Origin: Siniperca chuatsi | Taxonomy: Eukaryota > Chordata > Actinopteri > Centrarchiformes > Sinipercidae | DNA: 64,000 nucleotides | Direction: 5' to 3' | Assembly: GCF_020085105.1 (NCBI RefSeq) | Contig: NC_058055.1 | Span: 6,471,322 to 6,535,321, forward strand | In this document: positions 24,001-34,871 of the stretch, piece by piece | Position numbering within the stretch: position 1 is the stretch's first letter | Layout of the letters: each line of letters begins with the position of its first letter | Notes under the pieces: generated by a model | The model's input: only the letters and a program-made list of their open reading frames with translations | Databases searched by the model: none | Told to the model about the DNA's origin: nothing | Translations under genes and position numbers: made by a program

Positions 24001-27000
24001 TTGGAGGGGGAGTGTGTCATCTAGTGGCTGGATGTTGTCAATTTTATCAATAGCACCTTTAATGACAGCCGTTCAGTTCCAAAAAGCTCAAATCAATGCT
24101 TCATTGACCGAAGCAAGTGAGTGCATTTGTCTCCTCAACTGTTTTTAACCACAGATGGCAGATTGCCACAGTCAGTTGCCAGCGTGGCTCCAAAAATGAC
24201 CTGGCAGATACGAAGCAAATACCGTGAACGGCCACCACATACAGAGAGCTTCTCAACATTTTGGGTGGTGACTTTGATGTTTTGGCTCTGTGCTCTATTT
24301 TTCTGTTTTGTTGTTTGAATTTTTTAAATGAAGCCGTGACTGTAATATCGAACTGCAGACTGACAGTGATAATTTCAGGAGACTTTCAGCCATTTCTGTT
24401 AAAGAATTAAAGCATTTTGTGTATGTGGTGTCACGTCATTTGAAGGGGCAAAAATTAACATACTAAATTGTCTACTAATTGTAAAATTACCTGTCTTTCA
24501 TTTTTCATCAGAATCCTTTAAAAGCTGAACCTTTGTCTTTTAGCTTAAGTTTAATACCAAAAAAAAACAAAAACATTATTAGCCCTTGGATCTAATATTC
24601 AAGCATCATTTTTGCACTTTTGTCTTAACTCAGCTATGCATACTGGATACTTTTATGGAGTTTAGTTAAATTACTCAAATAAAGACATCCCACATCTAAT
24701 GTTTGTAGTATGGACTCAAACGCCAGTCACTGGCCAGATATTTCTGGAGGTGACCGTACAGTAGATTACATTATCTCATTTGGGCTAGTACAATGTGACA
24801 GTTTTCTTGGCCTGTTTATGTATTGTATTGTATTTATTGGCATAACTTTATATTTATGCCCCCTTCTTGGCCAGGTTCTCTTGAAAAAGAGATTTTAATC
24901 TCAGTGACAAACTGGTTAAATAAAGGAAAGAAAGGAGACGATATTCCAGTACTCTGTGTAGACTGAGGTGACAGCTTATGTTGTGTTGTCAAAGCTTGAT
25001 TTTGCAATTCATGTTAGAAGAAATATGAAATTTGGAGAGTTTTGAAGGATAATTGTGTTAAACTCATACCAGGATTCCTCATCTTCACGCCCTCATAAAG
25101 ACTGAGATTTTGTGCAATTTTCTGAAACAGTCGTTCCAGCTCTATCAGTGCTCAAAGTTTCTTTGTAACTGACAGTCTGATTAAGAGTGTGTGTGGTTTT
25201 CTCAGATATCTTTATGAACTACCGGGGCCAGCCCACTGAACAGACTGGTTTTGTTGACTGTGGCTATTTTGAGAGCTCATCCAGTACAGCGTTTCCTCTA
25301 CTTCCCTCCCCTGTGGTAACAACTCCTCAGCTACATATCACCACGCAGCTGGCTCAGGTACTGCTGCTGTAAACAGCTCTTCCTGCTTGTGAGATGTACT
25401 GCTGCAGAAATATTTCATTTGCAACTAATAGTGCTATTGTTTAATCAGTAAAATAGGCTGAATCTTTCCTTTCCAGCCCAGTCTGTCATCTGACAATTTG
25501 CCTCAGCCCTCCTTATCCAATACTCGGCCAGACCAGACCAGGCCGGGCCAGGGTTGCAGTGAATACCAGACATCTAGCATCATATCAGGTGCCATGCCAT
25601 ATGGACAGTCATACCCTGATCCACCTGTTTCTATAGCATACACCACCAGCATCGAGCAGCCGGCCTCTTCAAGTGTTCCTTTTTTATACCCACTGCCATG
25701 TCACAAGTTTGGTTACTACACAACGACTAGCATGACCCCCACTGTCATCACTCACACCGCATCCACCGTGGGGGCCCAGGGCTCTGTGCACCAGGCTCAT
25801 GGCTACCCTAACACAGGAAACACATACCCCCAGGCTCCCTGCCACTCTCTCAGTTACCCGGCGGCCATGTCTGACCCGGTCCACGCAGCGCTGCCCTCTG
25901 TCACTGCGTCCCACTGCTTCTCAGTCCCGGAGCAGGTGGCTGTTGCAGGGGTCAGAGGGAAGCACAAGCAAAAGACAGGAGGAGTGAGGACAGTTGGTCC
26001 CCCTGTGGCTCCGTCTGGCCCCCCATCCACTGCACCCACACCCACTAGCTGCCTGGCTAAGCTGCTCTCCTCCAGCACCCGTGAACGTGAGTCAGTTCTG
26101 TCCCTTCTTCTATCTTTAACAACAGCTATTAATCTGAAAAAAAGTAGGATCATGTTTCTGTCAGAAAAAATGAACCAACTGTTTTTTTGTGCTTTCAGGG
26201 AAGCCATCGTTAGGATTTGATACTACTCTAGTGACAGCCAAAGGTCAGAGGTCATCATCTCCCAGCTCCTCGGTGAGCCTGTCCTTTAGTATCACAAGAG
26301 CAGTGTTCATTTGAGTTGATGACTGGCTTGGCACAGCATCTCAGCAACAAATAATCGATTAACTTAAAGAAATAAGTTGACATTTTGGGAAATATGCTAA
26401 TTTGCTTTCTTGCCAAGAGTTAGATCAGAATCAGAATCAGAATCAGAATCAGAAATACTTTATTGATCCCCGTAGGGAAACTCTTTGTTACAGTAGCTCG
26501 TCTTTACGTCAGTGCACACAGGAGAAAGTACTAGAAAAAATAAACACTATAAAACAGGTCAGAAATAAATTAAGTATTAAGTAGATGAGAAGATTGATAC
26601 CACTCTCATATCTGTACGCTAAAAACAAAGCTAAACAAAGTCTTTGTGCTAAGCTAACCAGCCGCTGGCTGTAGCTTCATATTCAGTGTACAGATAGGAG
26701 AGTGGTATCAACTCTCTGTAAGAAAGCGCATTTCCAAAAACATAATTTTGCTCAACTTAGGACATAGCCTTTGATGGTGAAGAAAATCTCTTTTTAGCAG
26801 CAGCACCAGGTTCAACAGTTCACAATATTATTGTACCCTGTTATTATTGAATCTCTTGTCCTCTTCACTTTTTCTACCTTTTGTTATTGCCATTAGTAAG
26901 TATTTTTTTAGAACTGTCTTACTAACCGTAACGCTGTTTGGGGTCCTGGAGACCCTGGGTCTTTAACAGCTCAAAAAACATACTTAACTTGGTTTAATGA

Positions 27001-30000
27001 CTTTGATACTTTTCTTAATTTTATGAGAATTCCTTATAAACATGATTTTAACATGATGATGACACGTTTCAGTTGTCTGCTACAGAAAATTACAAATTAC
27101 TTATGTTTGGGGTCTCAGAGACCCCAGCTGTAAATATAGTCAAATACAATAGATTTTCATATGCAAGTATATCTGACTGGTGTTGGCAGTACATTTTACA
27201 GAGACTTAGACCTCTCTGGGATCAATATGACCCCGAACACGTAAGTAACATCACCTTCATCAAATGTGAAAGCCCTGTTTGTGGCAAAGGGAAGGGTTAT
27301 CAATTCAGTGGTTTCCTACACATTGGGTTTTAATAGGGTCATAAGAAAAGAATAAATGTCTTTAAAGGGGAAACTAATTGTTACACAGAGCAGTGGGCTC
27401 TGTGGGACCCCAAACCATGTAAAGGCAATCTCAATCTAAAACATTACCAAAACTGTTAAAGATAATCAAAAGCTTGAAATTTGTGGTAAACACTCATGAA
27501 AATACAGTATCCGTTCCACAACACCAAATATTTGTCTATTAGAGGTTCATAATCATATATGAAGTTGTCTCAGGGTTGCCTACATCTATATAAATGTCTA
27601 GTGGAACTTACAGTATTTTTAGAAAACTCAATTCTGATTAACTTGTCTAACATCCTATTTAAGAAAATAAAACAAATTGAAAAGGCACTTCTAAGTAGAG
27701 ATTGTGTGTTGTTTAGCAATCCAGCAGCAGCACGCATGTTGGAGGCGCTTCATCGCAGCTGCAGCCTGGAGCTGGTTGGTCTGCAGGGATCCCAGTGTTG
27801 ACACCTCTGCACAGCCAGAGTGCCACCCTGGGTCACAGTGGACCCCATGCCAGCACCTCCAGAGGCTCGGCGGTGTCTGCCCTGCTCACACATGGCTCCA
27901 CACCCACCGGCACAACCCTCCTCATTCCCAAGACTGAGAAACTATCTCCTGTCCAGCTCTACAGCACGGACAGGAGCAGCTTAACAGGTAGGCCCTCAGT
28001 GCTCCAAAACACTCAAGAGAAACAACGTCTCGCTTTTTCCAAATGCTTTTAGCAATAACCTCTTCTTTTAATTGGTGAATGATAACATGTTCAGTGTCAA
28101 GGAATACAATGTAAAACATCTTTGGGACATTGACATGCTAAGCAACCTTGTGATGAGTTCATAGACACCAAAATGATCATGTATCCCTGGTAGATTGGTG
28201 GCTCCAGTGCTCTATGCTAACACTTTAGCATTCTTCTGTGAAATATTGAATAATTTGTCCTCTTTGGGCCTCAGACAGTTATTTAAATTAAAGCATGTGA
28301 GAAGTTTAGAGGGGAAATGTCTCTTTGGTGTAACTGCCAACAATTCATAGACATCTGAAATGTGGCAAAAGCCCCAACCAGACACTTTTTTTGTAAAGGG
28401 TCTCAAGCCAAATGATTGGGAACTACTGGTGTAATCTTAACGATGTGTTGTATTTTATAAGCTTATCACATGTTTTATTTTATGTAAAATCTTCATCTGA
28501 AAAGTAGTAACTAGTAAATATAGCTGTCAAATAAATGTAGTGAAGTAGTAGTAGTGAATAAGTACAATATTTCCCTCTGAAACGTAGTGTAAAGTATCAT
28601 AAAATGGAATGCTGCAAAAATGTAAGTGAAAACATTTTAGATATGAGCTTTGTTTGGCTGCCAGTGCAGAGGATGAAGCCCAATGACTTAAGTGATCTGC
28701 TGACTTTTCCCCTAGCGCCACCAGCTTGCCAAAGTTAACCTTTTTTTTTTGTGAAATATCTCAACATCTACTGGATGGATTGGGACAAAATTTTGGTCAT
28801 GATCCCCAGAGGCTGAATCTCAACTTTGGTGATCCTCTGACTTTTCATCTAACACCACCATCAGGTCAAAATTTAAGTTTATGACCAAATATCTGCAAAA
28901 CTTCTGACATTCCCTTCAGTGTTCGTTGTACTTTATGTTTAGTACTGATTAACAATGTGTCAGCATGTTAAGCATGTGGTTTCTATTACTTTTATATATA
29001 CTTATATTATCAGAGAACAATGTTAAGTTTAATGGTTATTCTGAGATCGGTTTGTATTGTATTGAACGGGATGACAGTCGTCTGAGGCACTATTGTTGTC
29101 ACTGGAATCTGACAGATTGAAAAGAATGAACTCGTGCGAGCAAAAGTCTACATTTTGAGATTTGATATTTTGTTCCAAGATAAAGTTGAGAATGTACTGT
29201 CATGCAAGACAAAAGACTAAAACTTGAAATAAGATGTTTTTGTCTTGAAATACATAACAAGCGTCAAAGCACACTGGAGATCCTGTATCTAGCTTAACAC
29301 AACCCCAAATAAGAGAAGAGAAGGCAAGTGACGTTTACTTGAATTAAATCAAATAGCCTTGCATAGTCAGCACTAGATAATCCAAACTATTCTCAAAACT
29401 CAGACTAGATTTTAAAACTAAATATAACATTATCTCACTTACTTAGTAATAGTTTTTGCAGTGAAATACTCAGGCAGATGTACCTTCACCTCAACCGAAT
29501 ACATAAATAGATAATATTGTTAGGTAAATAATTAAGAATGTAAAAAGAAACATAAATCTTTATATTTTAAATGTAACCTCCATAAAAATAAGCTAAAAGC
29601 CTTTCTTTTTTTTTCCTTTATCACCAATCAGTTGATAAATTAAAACTGTGGTGAGGAAAATGGGAAAATACATGTAGATAAATGATTAAATATGTGCTAA
29701 GACCAAACAATTAGGAAAATGAAGGCGTTGAAAAATAAAATGAGCTAGTAAAACATAAGGTTTTGATTTATTTTATCAACTGATCTGTAGTAAAGGAAAT
29801 AAATATAGTTTTTACCAACTAAGTGGAGGTTAAAGGAAAAGTATACAGCTTTATATTTCTTTTTACACATTTTAATTTACACATATTTAACTGACAATAT
29901 TATCTATTTATGTATTCAGTTCTATTTTTGCATTTATATTCCCATTAATTGTGGGTGAATCTAGCAAAAAGGTAGGTCAAATAAAGCTTGTAGTAGAAGT

Positions 30001-33000
30001 CTAAACTAAAATCCCAACTAAGTATGCCAGCATCCACATCCATTGTATACTGTTATATGGCCAGTGTAACTTTATAATTTAAATCACATTATTGACATGC
30101 AGAGAGTTTGCGGTGCATATGAGTACATGATGTAGATAAGTTGTTTGTGCATGGGAACATGTGTACGTGTAGAGGTTGTCTAATTTCCCTGCAGATGTAA
30201 TGAATAGATATTATCTGTCTTTCTTTAAGTTAATTTTCCAGGACATCCAGGCCAAACGTCACCACCAAACCTTTTAGATAAAGCCTCCAACCCCGAGTCC
30301 TCACACTCAGGCTTCTCAGTACATGGAAAGATAGAATCAAATAAGGTAGGACACACTGTCTCATTTAATTTACATATACCTGTATTTTTATATAGTACAG
30401 CATGGTATTGTTTTTTAGAATATACATATAATCACGTCCTTGTTGAGATTAAATAAGTGAAAGTGAGATATATAGGAAACTGATTGTTGATCCAGTATGT
30501 GAATCTGTGTGATGTACATTTTTCTGCGCTGTGTTATCTGCAGCAAACAGAGACCAGGAGGATAACTCACATCTCGGCAGAGCAGAAGAGGCGTTTCAAC
30601 ATCAAACTGGGATTTGACACTTTACATAATCTTGTGACAACGCTCAGCTCTCAGCCAAGCATAAAGGTAGTATGAAAAGATGTGCAGCTGTATTTCCGAT
30701 AGATGTGCTGAAAGGTCGGGGTGGAGAGCAGTTGAGTTGATGCACAGTTTAACTAGAAAACTATATGTAGATGTAAATGCAGCTAAGGAAACATCTTCTA
30801 TATACGAATGTAACCACAGTAATATTGAATATTTGTGAATAATTGTGGCGTATTGCTGACATGTGGTAATCCCTCTGTCTGCTGGCACAGATCAGCAAAG
30901 CCACCACGCTGCAGAAGACTGCAGAGTACATCAGTAAGATGCAGCAGGAGAGAGCTCAGCTGCACGAGGAGGCTCAGAGACTCAGAGAGGAGATCCAGCT
31001 CCTGAACTCTGCCATCAAGTGAGACCTTTAGCTAGGCTTGACTTCTGCATGTAAGTGTGTGTGTGTGTGTGTACATGTGAGTGCATGCATATCCACTACG
31101 AGTGGATGGATATTTTGGTGTGATATTATATCAGGGTGATTTAATTTAAGGGATAGGTTCACATTTTTTGGACCATCACTTCCATTGGAAGTGCACTAGG
31201 AAGCCGTCTCTTAATGGCCAGTATGAACAGAAGGAATGATTACAGCAAGCAAAGACTGACTCAATGTACCTATGGGCACCTGACTATTGTTTTAAGACAG
31301 ACTTGAAAAATTGTGAACCTATCCTTTAATATCACATATTGGTCTTTCCCTGCTGATATGAAGATGCACTGCACTGCTTTGTTGACTCAGTGTGTCTCTT
31401 CATGCAGTGCGTGCCAGCAGCAGCTACCAGCCACTGGCGTGCCCATCACACGGCAGCGCTTTGACCACATGAGGCAGAAGTTCAGAGAGTACGTCCAGGC
31501 ACAGACACTGCAAAACTGGAAGTTCTGGATCGTATCCTTATGAATATAAATCTGACAAAGGTTAATTAGAATATCACACTGCCACAAACACAACTTAAAA
31601 AACGTACTTACTCTGCATAAAAAAATCGAGTAGAATATGATCCAGGATTGAGTACTAAATGTACCCATCTATTCCTGTGTGAGCTTCTTATGTTTCTGTA
31701 CTTTGCAGTAGTTGGCTGCAGCATAAACTGGCTTCTTCAGACTTTGGAGGAATATCAAATTATATTTTGTTGCCTAAACCTTTTTCTTTGAATCCAAATG
31801 AACTAATTATGCCAATCTGGATGGATACAAAGAAGGGTAGGAAGGGTTTTTAAAGTGGAGCAGGGAAAATATCCCCTGAAATGGAGCTTTTACTTTGGTG
31901 CAGTACATATGGTAAGTGACCAAAACCTATTTTTTGCACAGATTTAAGTATAATTACGAGTTTGAATTCATTAAAAGCATATTATTCATCTGGCTTGTCT
32001 CAGTGTAATCAGACAGATAAAATAAAAGCTTGTGTGTTGCAAAAGCCAGCTGCATAAAGAAATATTGCAATATTAATCCTTAACTCTTTCCTTAATAATC
32101 ACCTAATCTGTTACTGCTGCCTTTATCGTGCAGGCAAGATAAGAAGATTAGATTATGATTTTAGCATCTTTGTGTGTTGCACAAAAACACCTTGAGGGTG
32201 CGTTCTCTCTATGAATATTAAGGTATTTTCTATGGTTCCTCGAGAGATTGTGCATTGATCTAACTGCTGATATTCTAAATTGACATCATATGAAGTTCTC
32301 CAAGTGGATCTTTTCTCTTTACATAGAGGCAAGATAGCAGCGTTTACCGTATATTTGACTGCTGATTTTGTAGCCTCTCCATAGGCAGTGCTATTCAACA
32401 ATGAGAATTGACTCATTTAGTTTTTTGTCGACCACTAGTTTAGCGCTGCTTCCAAAACAGTGAGTCGGTGTTATGAGTGAAAATAACCGTTAAAGAATAA
32501 GTCTGATGATATTATATGTTTTTCTTATCGTGAACAAATTCCAGAAAAGACCAAAACCAACAATGAATTGATTCTACTAACAACTCTGTGTAACCGAATG
32601 CTGATATATCTTATTCCTCTGAGCTATATGTTTCAAAAAACTATTAAAAACACATCAATGAGCAACACTGTTGCACTGGATGACATGTTCCTTTACCACA
32701 CACACATAACACACACATACACTGTCCTGCTGCTGTAAATACTCACTAGCCACTGAGTGCCACATAGAGGGTAGGGAAGTCGGAAAGTATTGTAAGACGG
32801 ATTAACACATTGTTGGTCTTGTTCCTTTTTGGGGATTGGTTGACAACGAGAATAACACCAGCCTTTAAACACTATAAAGCACTTTGCTATGGACATCATT
32901 TGAGACAATATGCAATGCTTAGTAATAATTCAGAAACGTTAGGAAAACAAGACAGTTGAAGAATATTCATGAACTGACTAGCGTGTCACATTTGAATGAG

Positions 33001-33472
33001 CCAGATTTCTTTCCTCAACTCAGTGTCAGTTCAGCATCATCATCGAGCCGCTGTTTGAGTCCTATAATGGAATGGTGTCCACTGCCAGTGTGGAGGACCT
33101 GTGCAGATCCACTCTGTCCTGGCTGGACCAACACTGTTCCCTGCCTGCCCTAAGACCCAGTGAGTCCAGTCAACTGGTTCCTCAATGCAGATCTAAACCC
33201 ATATTCTTACAGCAACTAACCATAGTTTGATAGTATTGCTATCATCCCATATGTTTCCCATTGTGCTTTCACATTAAACTGTAATCTGTGTTCTCCGTGT
33301 CCCCTCAGTGGTTCTGAGTTCACTCCGTCTCCTGAGTACCACCACAGCCATCCTGACAGACCCCAGCCTACTGCCGGAGCAGGCCACCCTCGCTGTCACC
33401 CAGGGCGATCCCGCTGCTGCCCTGGACCACTCCTTACAGCCCGCCACTCGGGACAATATACACCCCATGTGA
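12033..33472 (+). CDS. mlxipl: Carbohydrate-responsive element-binding protein (ChREBP / MLX-interacting protein-like)
   Basis: Seventeen exons, all in frame, 2805 nt, 934 residues (human 852): 12033-12379, 13993-14099, 14380-14462, 14664-14753, 15611-15652, 18775-18949, 20662-20742, 25206-25357, 25477-26086, 26199-26272, 27717-27987, 30242-30345, 30544-30666, 30891-31018, 31408-31531, 33030-33159, 33309-33472 (TGA). Seen: Mondo conserved regions (QVIHSGHFMVSSPHSDS 46-62; NES-like TRLFDCMSLAY 105-115; RDKIRLNNAIWRAW; basic NLS region YWKRRIEVVIKEYHKWRIYY; LLSDISDTLFTMTQ), glucose-response element core NADIIQPDLTPLQPNLDDF (286-304), a Pro/Ser/Thr-rich middle, bHLH ITHISAEQKRRFNIKLGFD with E-box contacts H721, E725 and R729, a leucine zipper (about 767-795) and the C-terminal dimerisation/cytoplasmic-localisation domain. 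Known role: with Mlx it binds ChoREs and drives glycolytic and lipogenic genes when glucose is high. CGFVTPLEGSEADAHRKPE marks MLXIPL rather than its paralogue MLXIP. Confidence 0.97.
14800..15580 (+). repeat. Dispersed teleost repeat family A, longest copy (mlxipl intron 4)
   Basis: Contains several diverged tandem units of about 150 bp, each with a core like 'GAAATATCTCAACAACTATT', 'CAGACATTCA..GTCCC.AGAGGAT' and 'CTGACTTTTCCTCTAGCGCCA'. A tail follows: 'TTTATGACCAAAT.CCTGCAAAACTAATGACATT', then TTAGCATGC-type repeats. Related copies lie at 16964, 28680, 44640 and 60640. No coding capacity; class unknown to me. Confidence 0.85.
16964..17545 (+). repeat. Repeat family A copy (mlxipl intron 5)
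   Basis: Begins 'GTGGCCCTAGGGACGACTAG', continues with 'GGTCCAGACTGAAATATCTC' units and ends in the TTAGCATG-rich tail and 'TTTAGCTCAAAGCACTGCTG'. Same orientation as the copy at 14800. Confidence 0.85.
19536..19722 (+). repeat. Foldback-type repeat family B, left arm only (mlxipl intron 6)
   Basis: 'TTTTTGGGAAATATGCTTAT', 'AGCCAGCAGCCGGTTAGCTT' and 'GAGCTAGCCTGGCTCTGTCCA' match the left arm of the complete element at 50836-51505. The right arm is missing here. Confidence 0.8.
19728..19890 (+). repeat. Repeat C copy 1
   Basis: 'CACTGAATGTTCAAACTGAA', 'CTATACTGAATCACTGTCAC' and 'CACCTCTAAATAACA' are shared with 21456-21613. It abuts a family B arm, as the second copy does. Class unknown. Confidence 0.7.
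20129..20507 (+). mobile_element. 'CAGTGGTGG' hAT-like MITE, 5' part missing
   Basis: 'CTCCACTACATTTATTTGAC', 'TAACTAGTTACTTTTCAG', 'AGCTCCACCTCAACCACC' and the terminal 'CTTCTTCCACCACTG' match the element at 46091-47570. The right terminus is intact; the left one is not recognisable. It supplies an empty site for an insertion in the other copy. Confidence 0.75.
21412..21845 (+). repeat. Foldback family B copy, interrupted (mlxipl intron 7)
   Basis: Has the inner left arm (CCTACCAGCACCTC, CTCACTAAT), the centre (GGACTATTTCTTGGCTGGACG) and the right arm (TTAGTGAGCTTTAGAGGTGCT, CAGAGCCAGCCTAGCTGTGT). It is split by repeat C at 21456-21613. Confidence 0.8.
21456..21613 (+). mobile_element. Repeat C copy 2, inserted in family B
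   Basis: The insert is flanked by AACAC at 21451-21455 and again at 21614-21618, and removing it restores the family B arm. It shares 'CACTGAATGTTCAAACTGAA' and 'ATACTGAATCACTGTCACTG' with 19728-19890. The duplication suggests a transposable element of about 158 bp. Confidence 0.6.
22576..24062. mobile_element. TTAA-flanked non-autonomous element, 1.5 kb (mlxipl intron 7)
   Basis: The left end TTAAAGGTTATATTGATAA and the right end TTATCAATAGCACCTTTAA are inverted copies (two mismatches) and both carry TTAA at the outside, the target specificity of piggyBac-type transposases. No transposase frame is inside, so it would depend on an element elsewhere. Confidence 0.65.
26370..26760 (+). repeat. 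Foldback family B copy with a nested LINE-like insert (mlxipl intron 10)
   Basis: Left arm 26370-26425 and 26582-26625 ('GACATTTTGGGAAATATGCT', 'GATGAGAAGATTGATACCAC'); inverted right arm about 26640-26740 ('AAGCTAACCAGCCGCTGGCT', 'GAGAGTGGTATCAACTCTCT'). The arms face each other, so the copy forms an imperfect palindrome. Confidence 0.75.
26426..26581 (-). mobile_element. LINE/SINE 3' tail '(TCTGAT)n', nested insert
   Basis: On the + strand it begins with an (AATCAG)n run followed by AAATACTTTATTGATCCCCG, a well-known fish retroelement 3' end read on the - strand. TAGAT occurs at 26421-26425 and 26582-26586 on either side, a target-site duplication that interrupts the family B arm. Confidence 0.7.
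26936..27415. mobile_element. Element with 11-bp perfect inverted ends (mlxipl intron 10)
   Basis: GTTTGGGGTCC (26936-26946) and GGACCCCAAAC (27405-27415) are exact inverted copies 480 bp apart. A further inverted motif GGGGTCTCAGAGACCCC lies inside near 27106-27122. No target duplication is clear and there is no coding capacity. Superfamily unassigned. Confidence 0.45.
28680..28990 (+). repeat. Repeat family A copy (mlxipl intron 11)
   Basis: 'GACTTTTCCCCTAGCGCCAC', 'GTGAAATATCTCAACATC', 'GATCCCCAGAGGCTGAATC' and 'AAGTTTATGACCAAATATCT' match family A; the TTAGCATG tail is mostly lost. The flanking intron 28991-30241 is A+T-rich with nothing else recognisable. Confidence 0.8.
31146..31329. 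mobile_element. 184-bp TTAA MITE (mlxipl intron 14)
   Basis: Ends TTAAGGGATAGGTTCAC and GTGAACCTATCCTTTAA are inverted copies, each with TTAA outermost. The body shares 'CTTAATGGCCAGTATGAAC' and 'CACCTGACTATTGTTTTAA' with 11358-11587 and 38404-38640. This is the most complete of the three copies. Confidence 0.75.
31532..33029 (+). other. Probable U12-type (minor spliceosome) intron 15 of mlxipl
   Basis: The donor reads GTATCCTTA, an exact match to the U12 donor consensus (RTATCCTT). Upstream of the acceptor, TTCCTCAACT (33011-33020) differs from the U12 branch consensus TTCCTTAACT by one base, and its branch A lies 11-12 bases before the acceptor AG at 33028-33029, the usual U12 distance. 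The join WKFWI|FSIIIEPLFES is phase 0 and matches the family protein. Confidence 0.75.
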
Positions 33473-34542
33473 CCATGAAGAACAGACTCGGTGGAAACTT
33501 AACTGGAGTCCACCACAATGCTCGGGAGACCACAAGTCAGAGGAGAGCCTGTGCAATGATTAAAAAAGACTCAACGCTCAGCTCCAATACAGCTCACAAG
33601 CTGCAAAAAGAATGTATTCCAGTACACCCAAAAATCATAGGAACTGTATGTGATCTACGCTTAAATTCTGATAAAGGTATAACATACTTGTACTATATTC
33701 TTGTAATCATTTCTCAACCTCAAAATCATTTTCTTTGGTGAAGCAGAAGTTCAGATGAGTGGAAGGAGATGTCAGTCACTGTGACTGACTGTGAATTAAT
33801 TGCTTAATTTTCTGTTTTAATAATTTGGTAACATCAGTTGACAACTGCATTTATTCTCAATTCCATTTACATCTCAGGATATCTTTTCTGTGTATATTAT
33901 TGTCTTCAATTACTGGCATTTACTACACCTCATATTTGTGTTACGCTGTATTGGGTATCTCACACCAGTGCCAGTTATAGGAAAAGGTAAGAGAAAATGA
34001 ACAGCTTTAAGTTGACAGGGCTTATTTTGGAATGTTAAGTTTAGCGGTTCTCAAAGTGGAGTCTGCAGACCACCAGGGCTCCTTGAAGGGGTCCAGATGG
34101 TCCCCAGTAAAATGAAAGATAATTAAATTATAGTATTACTTGCTCATTATGTCAGCATGTGAGAGGATGGCTGCTTTGACTTCACTCTTTCAGTTTTGTA
34201 ATTTTATGCTAAATAATCAATAGTAGGAAAAGCACAGGTGTTACTAACATTAACTATGGCTGTGATATATTCCAGTGTCCCAGTATGCAATGACAGTGAG
34301 CCAGCATGCAAAATATCAGGACCCTGAAACCAAAGCAGTTAAATAGAATTCAGACAAAAATATATATTATTTACACTGTGCTTTTCCTACAGTGACATGT
34401 CATACGTCTTTCGTGAAAGAAGCCTTTTTGGGGATATGATACTCACCAAGTGAATGATAATCTACATAGTGAACTGCCCCACTGTGGCCCGTGCGTAGGA
34501 CAAAGTCTCTCACAGAGAAACATTGGGGAATCACCACGCTAG
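33473..34542 (+). other. mlxipl 3' UTR and spacer
   Basis: No canonical AATAAA follows the mlxipl stop before 34.5 kb. A variant ATTAAA lies at 33559-33564. No gene is visible apart from a hAT remnant at 34043-34112. Confidence 0.35.
34043..34112 (+). mobile_element. hAT (Charlie-like) end fragment
   Basis: AGCGGTTCTCAAAGTGGAGT resembles the conserved 'CAG.GGTTCTCAAAGTG' end of vertebrate hAT elements. No second terminus was found. Confidence 0.55.
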
Positions 34543-34871
34543 GTGACGCTATCCCAGTGCGCACTTGACCCCATGCCGTTCTGGGCTGCAGGCGCTCCTC
34601 CGGTCCGACAGAGGGCGCTGTGCCGCAGGCGGGCCCGGAGAAGCTCAGTGTGGGGTTTTTGTTCCCAGAGCTCCTCGGTGCGCTGTCCACTTCAGCACCA
34701 CAAGCCGAGCAGAGGCAGCGGGCTAGCTAGCGCTGAAGAGGAGAGACTGAAGACACGGATCAACATCAGCACCAGCAGCGACCCGAGTCCCAAATACAGA
34801 AAACAGTGAAAAATACCCAGCGATATCCGCCAGAAACGCCGACAACAACGAGTCAAAAGACTGCAGAAAAG
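34543..34871 (+). promoter_or_regulatory. CpG-rich candidate promoter / 5' non-coding exon of an unidentified gene
   Basis: G+C and CpG rise locally (GGTCCGACAGAGGGCGC, GCAGGCGGGCCCGGAG) and the block ends in GCAGAAAAG|GTAAGAG, a strong donor at 34871/34872. That pattern, well outside the mlxipl transcript, suggests the 5' exon of another + strand gene. The transcription start is unknown and no start codon opens a convincing frame. The alternative is a CpG-rich repeat or an unrelated regulatory island. Confidence 0.45.

Noticed and set aside
25684..26207. Long open frames on the - strand opposite mlxipl exon 9.
   Set aside because: They mirror the G+C-rich, Pro/Ser/Thr-coding exon 9, which fits the ChREBP frame and both splice sites. 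The - strand frames have no family similarity that I know.
26426..26456. Short regular repeats (AATCAG)n considered as a CRISPR-like or satellite array.
   Set aside because: It is the simple tandem tail of a retroelement, with a target duplication on both sides.
27073..27333. 86-codon frame in mlxipl intron 10.
   Set aside because: Lies inside the element with GTTTGGGGTCC ends and resembles no transposase or host domain that I recognise.
33024..33029. Alternative acceptor at 33023 that would add two codons (Cys-Gln) in frame to mlxipl exon 16.
   Set aside because: It is only about 5 bases from the U12 branch A, too close, and the family protein continues directly with FSI.
34400..34690. 97-codon - strand frame through the CpG-rich block at 34.5 kb.
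   Set aside because: No recognisable motif and no splice signals. The donor in the block faces the + strand.
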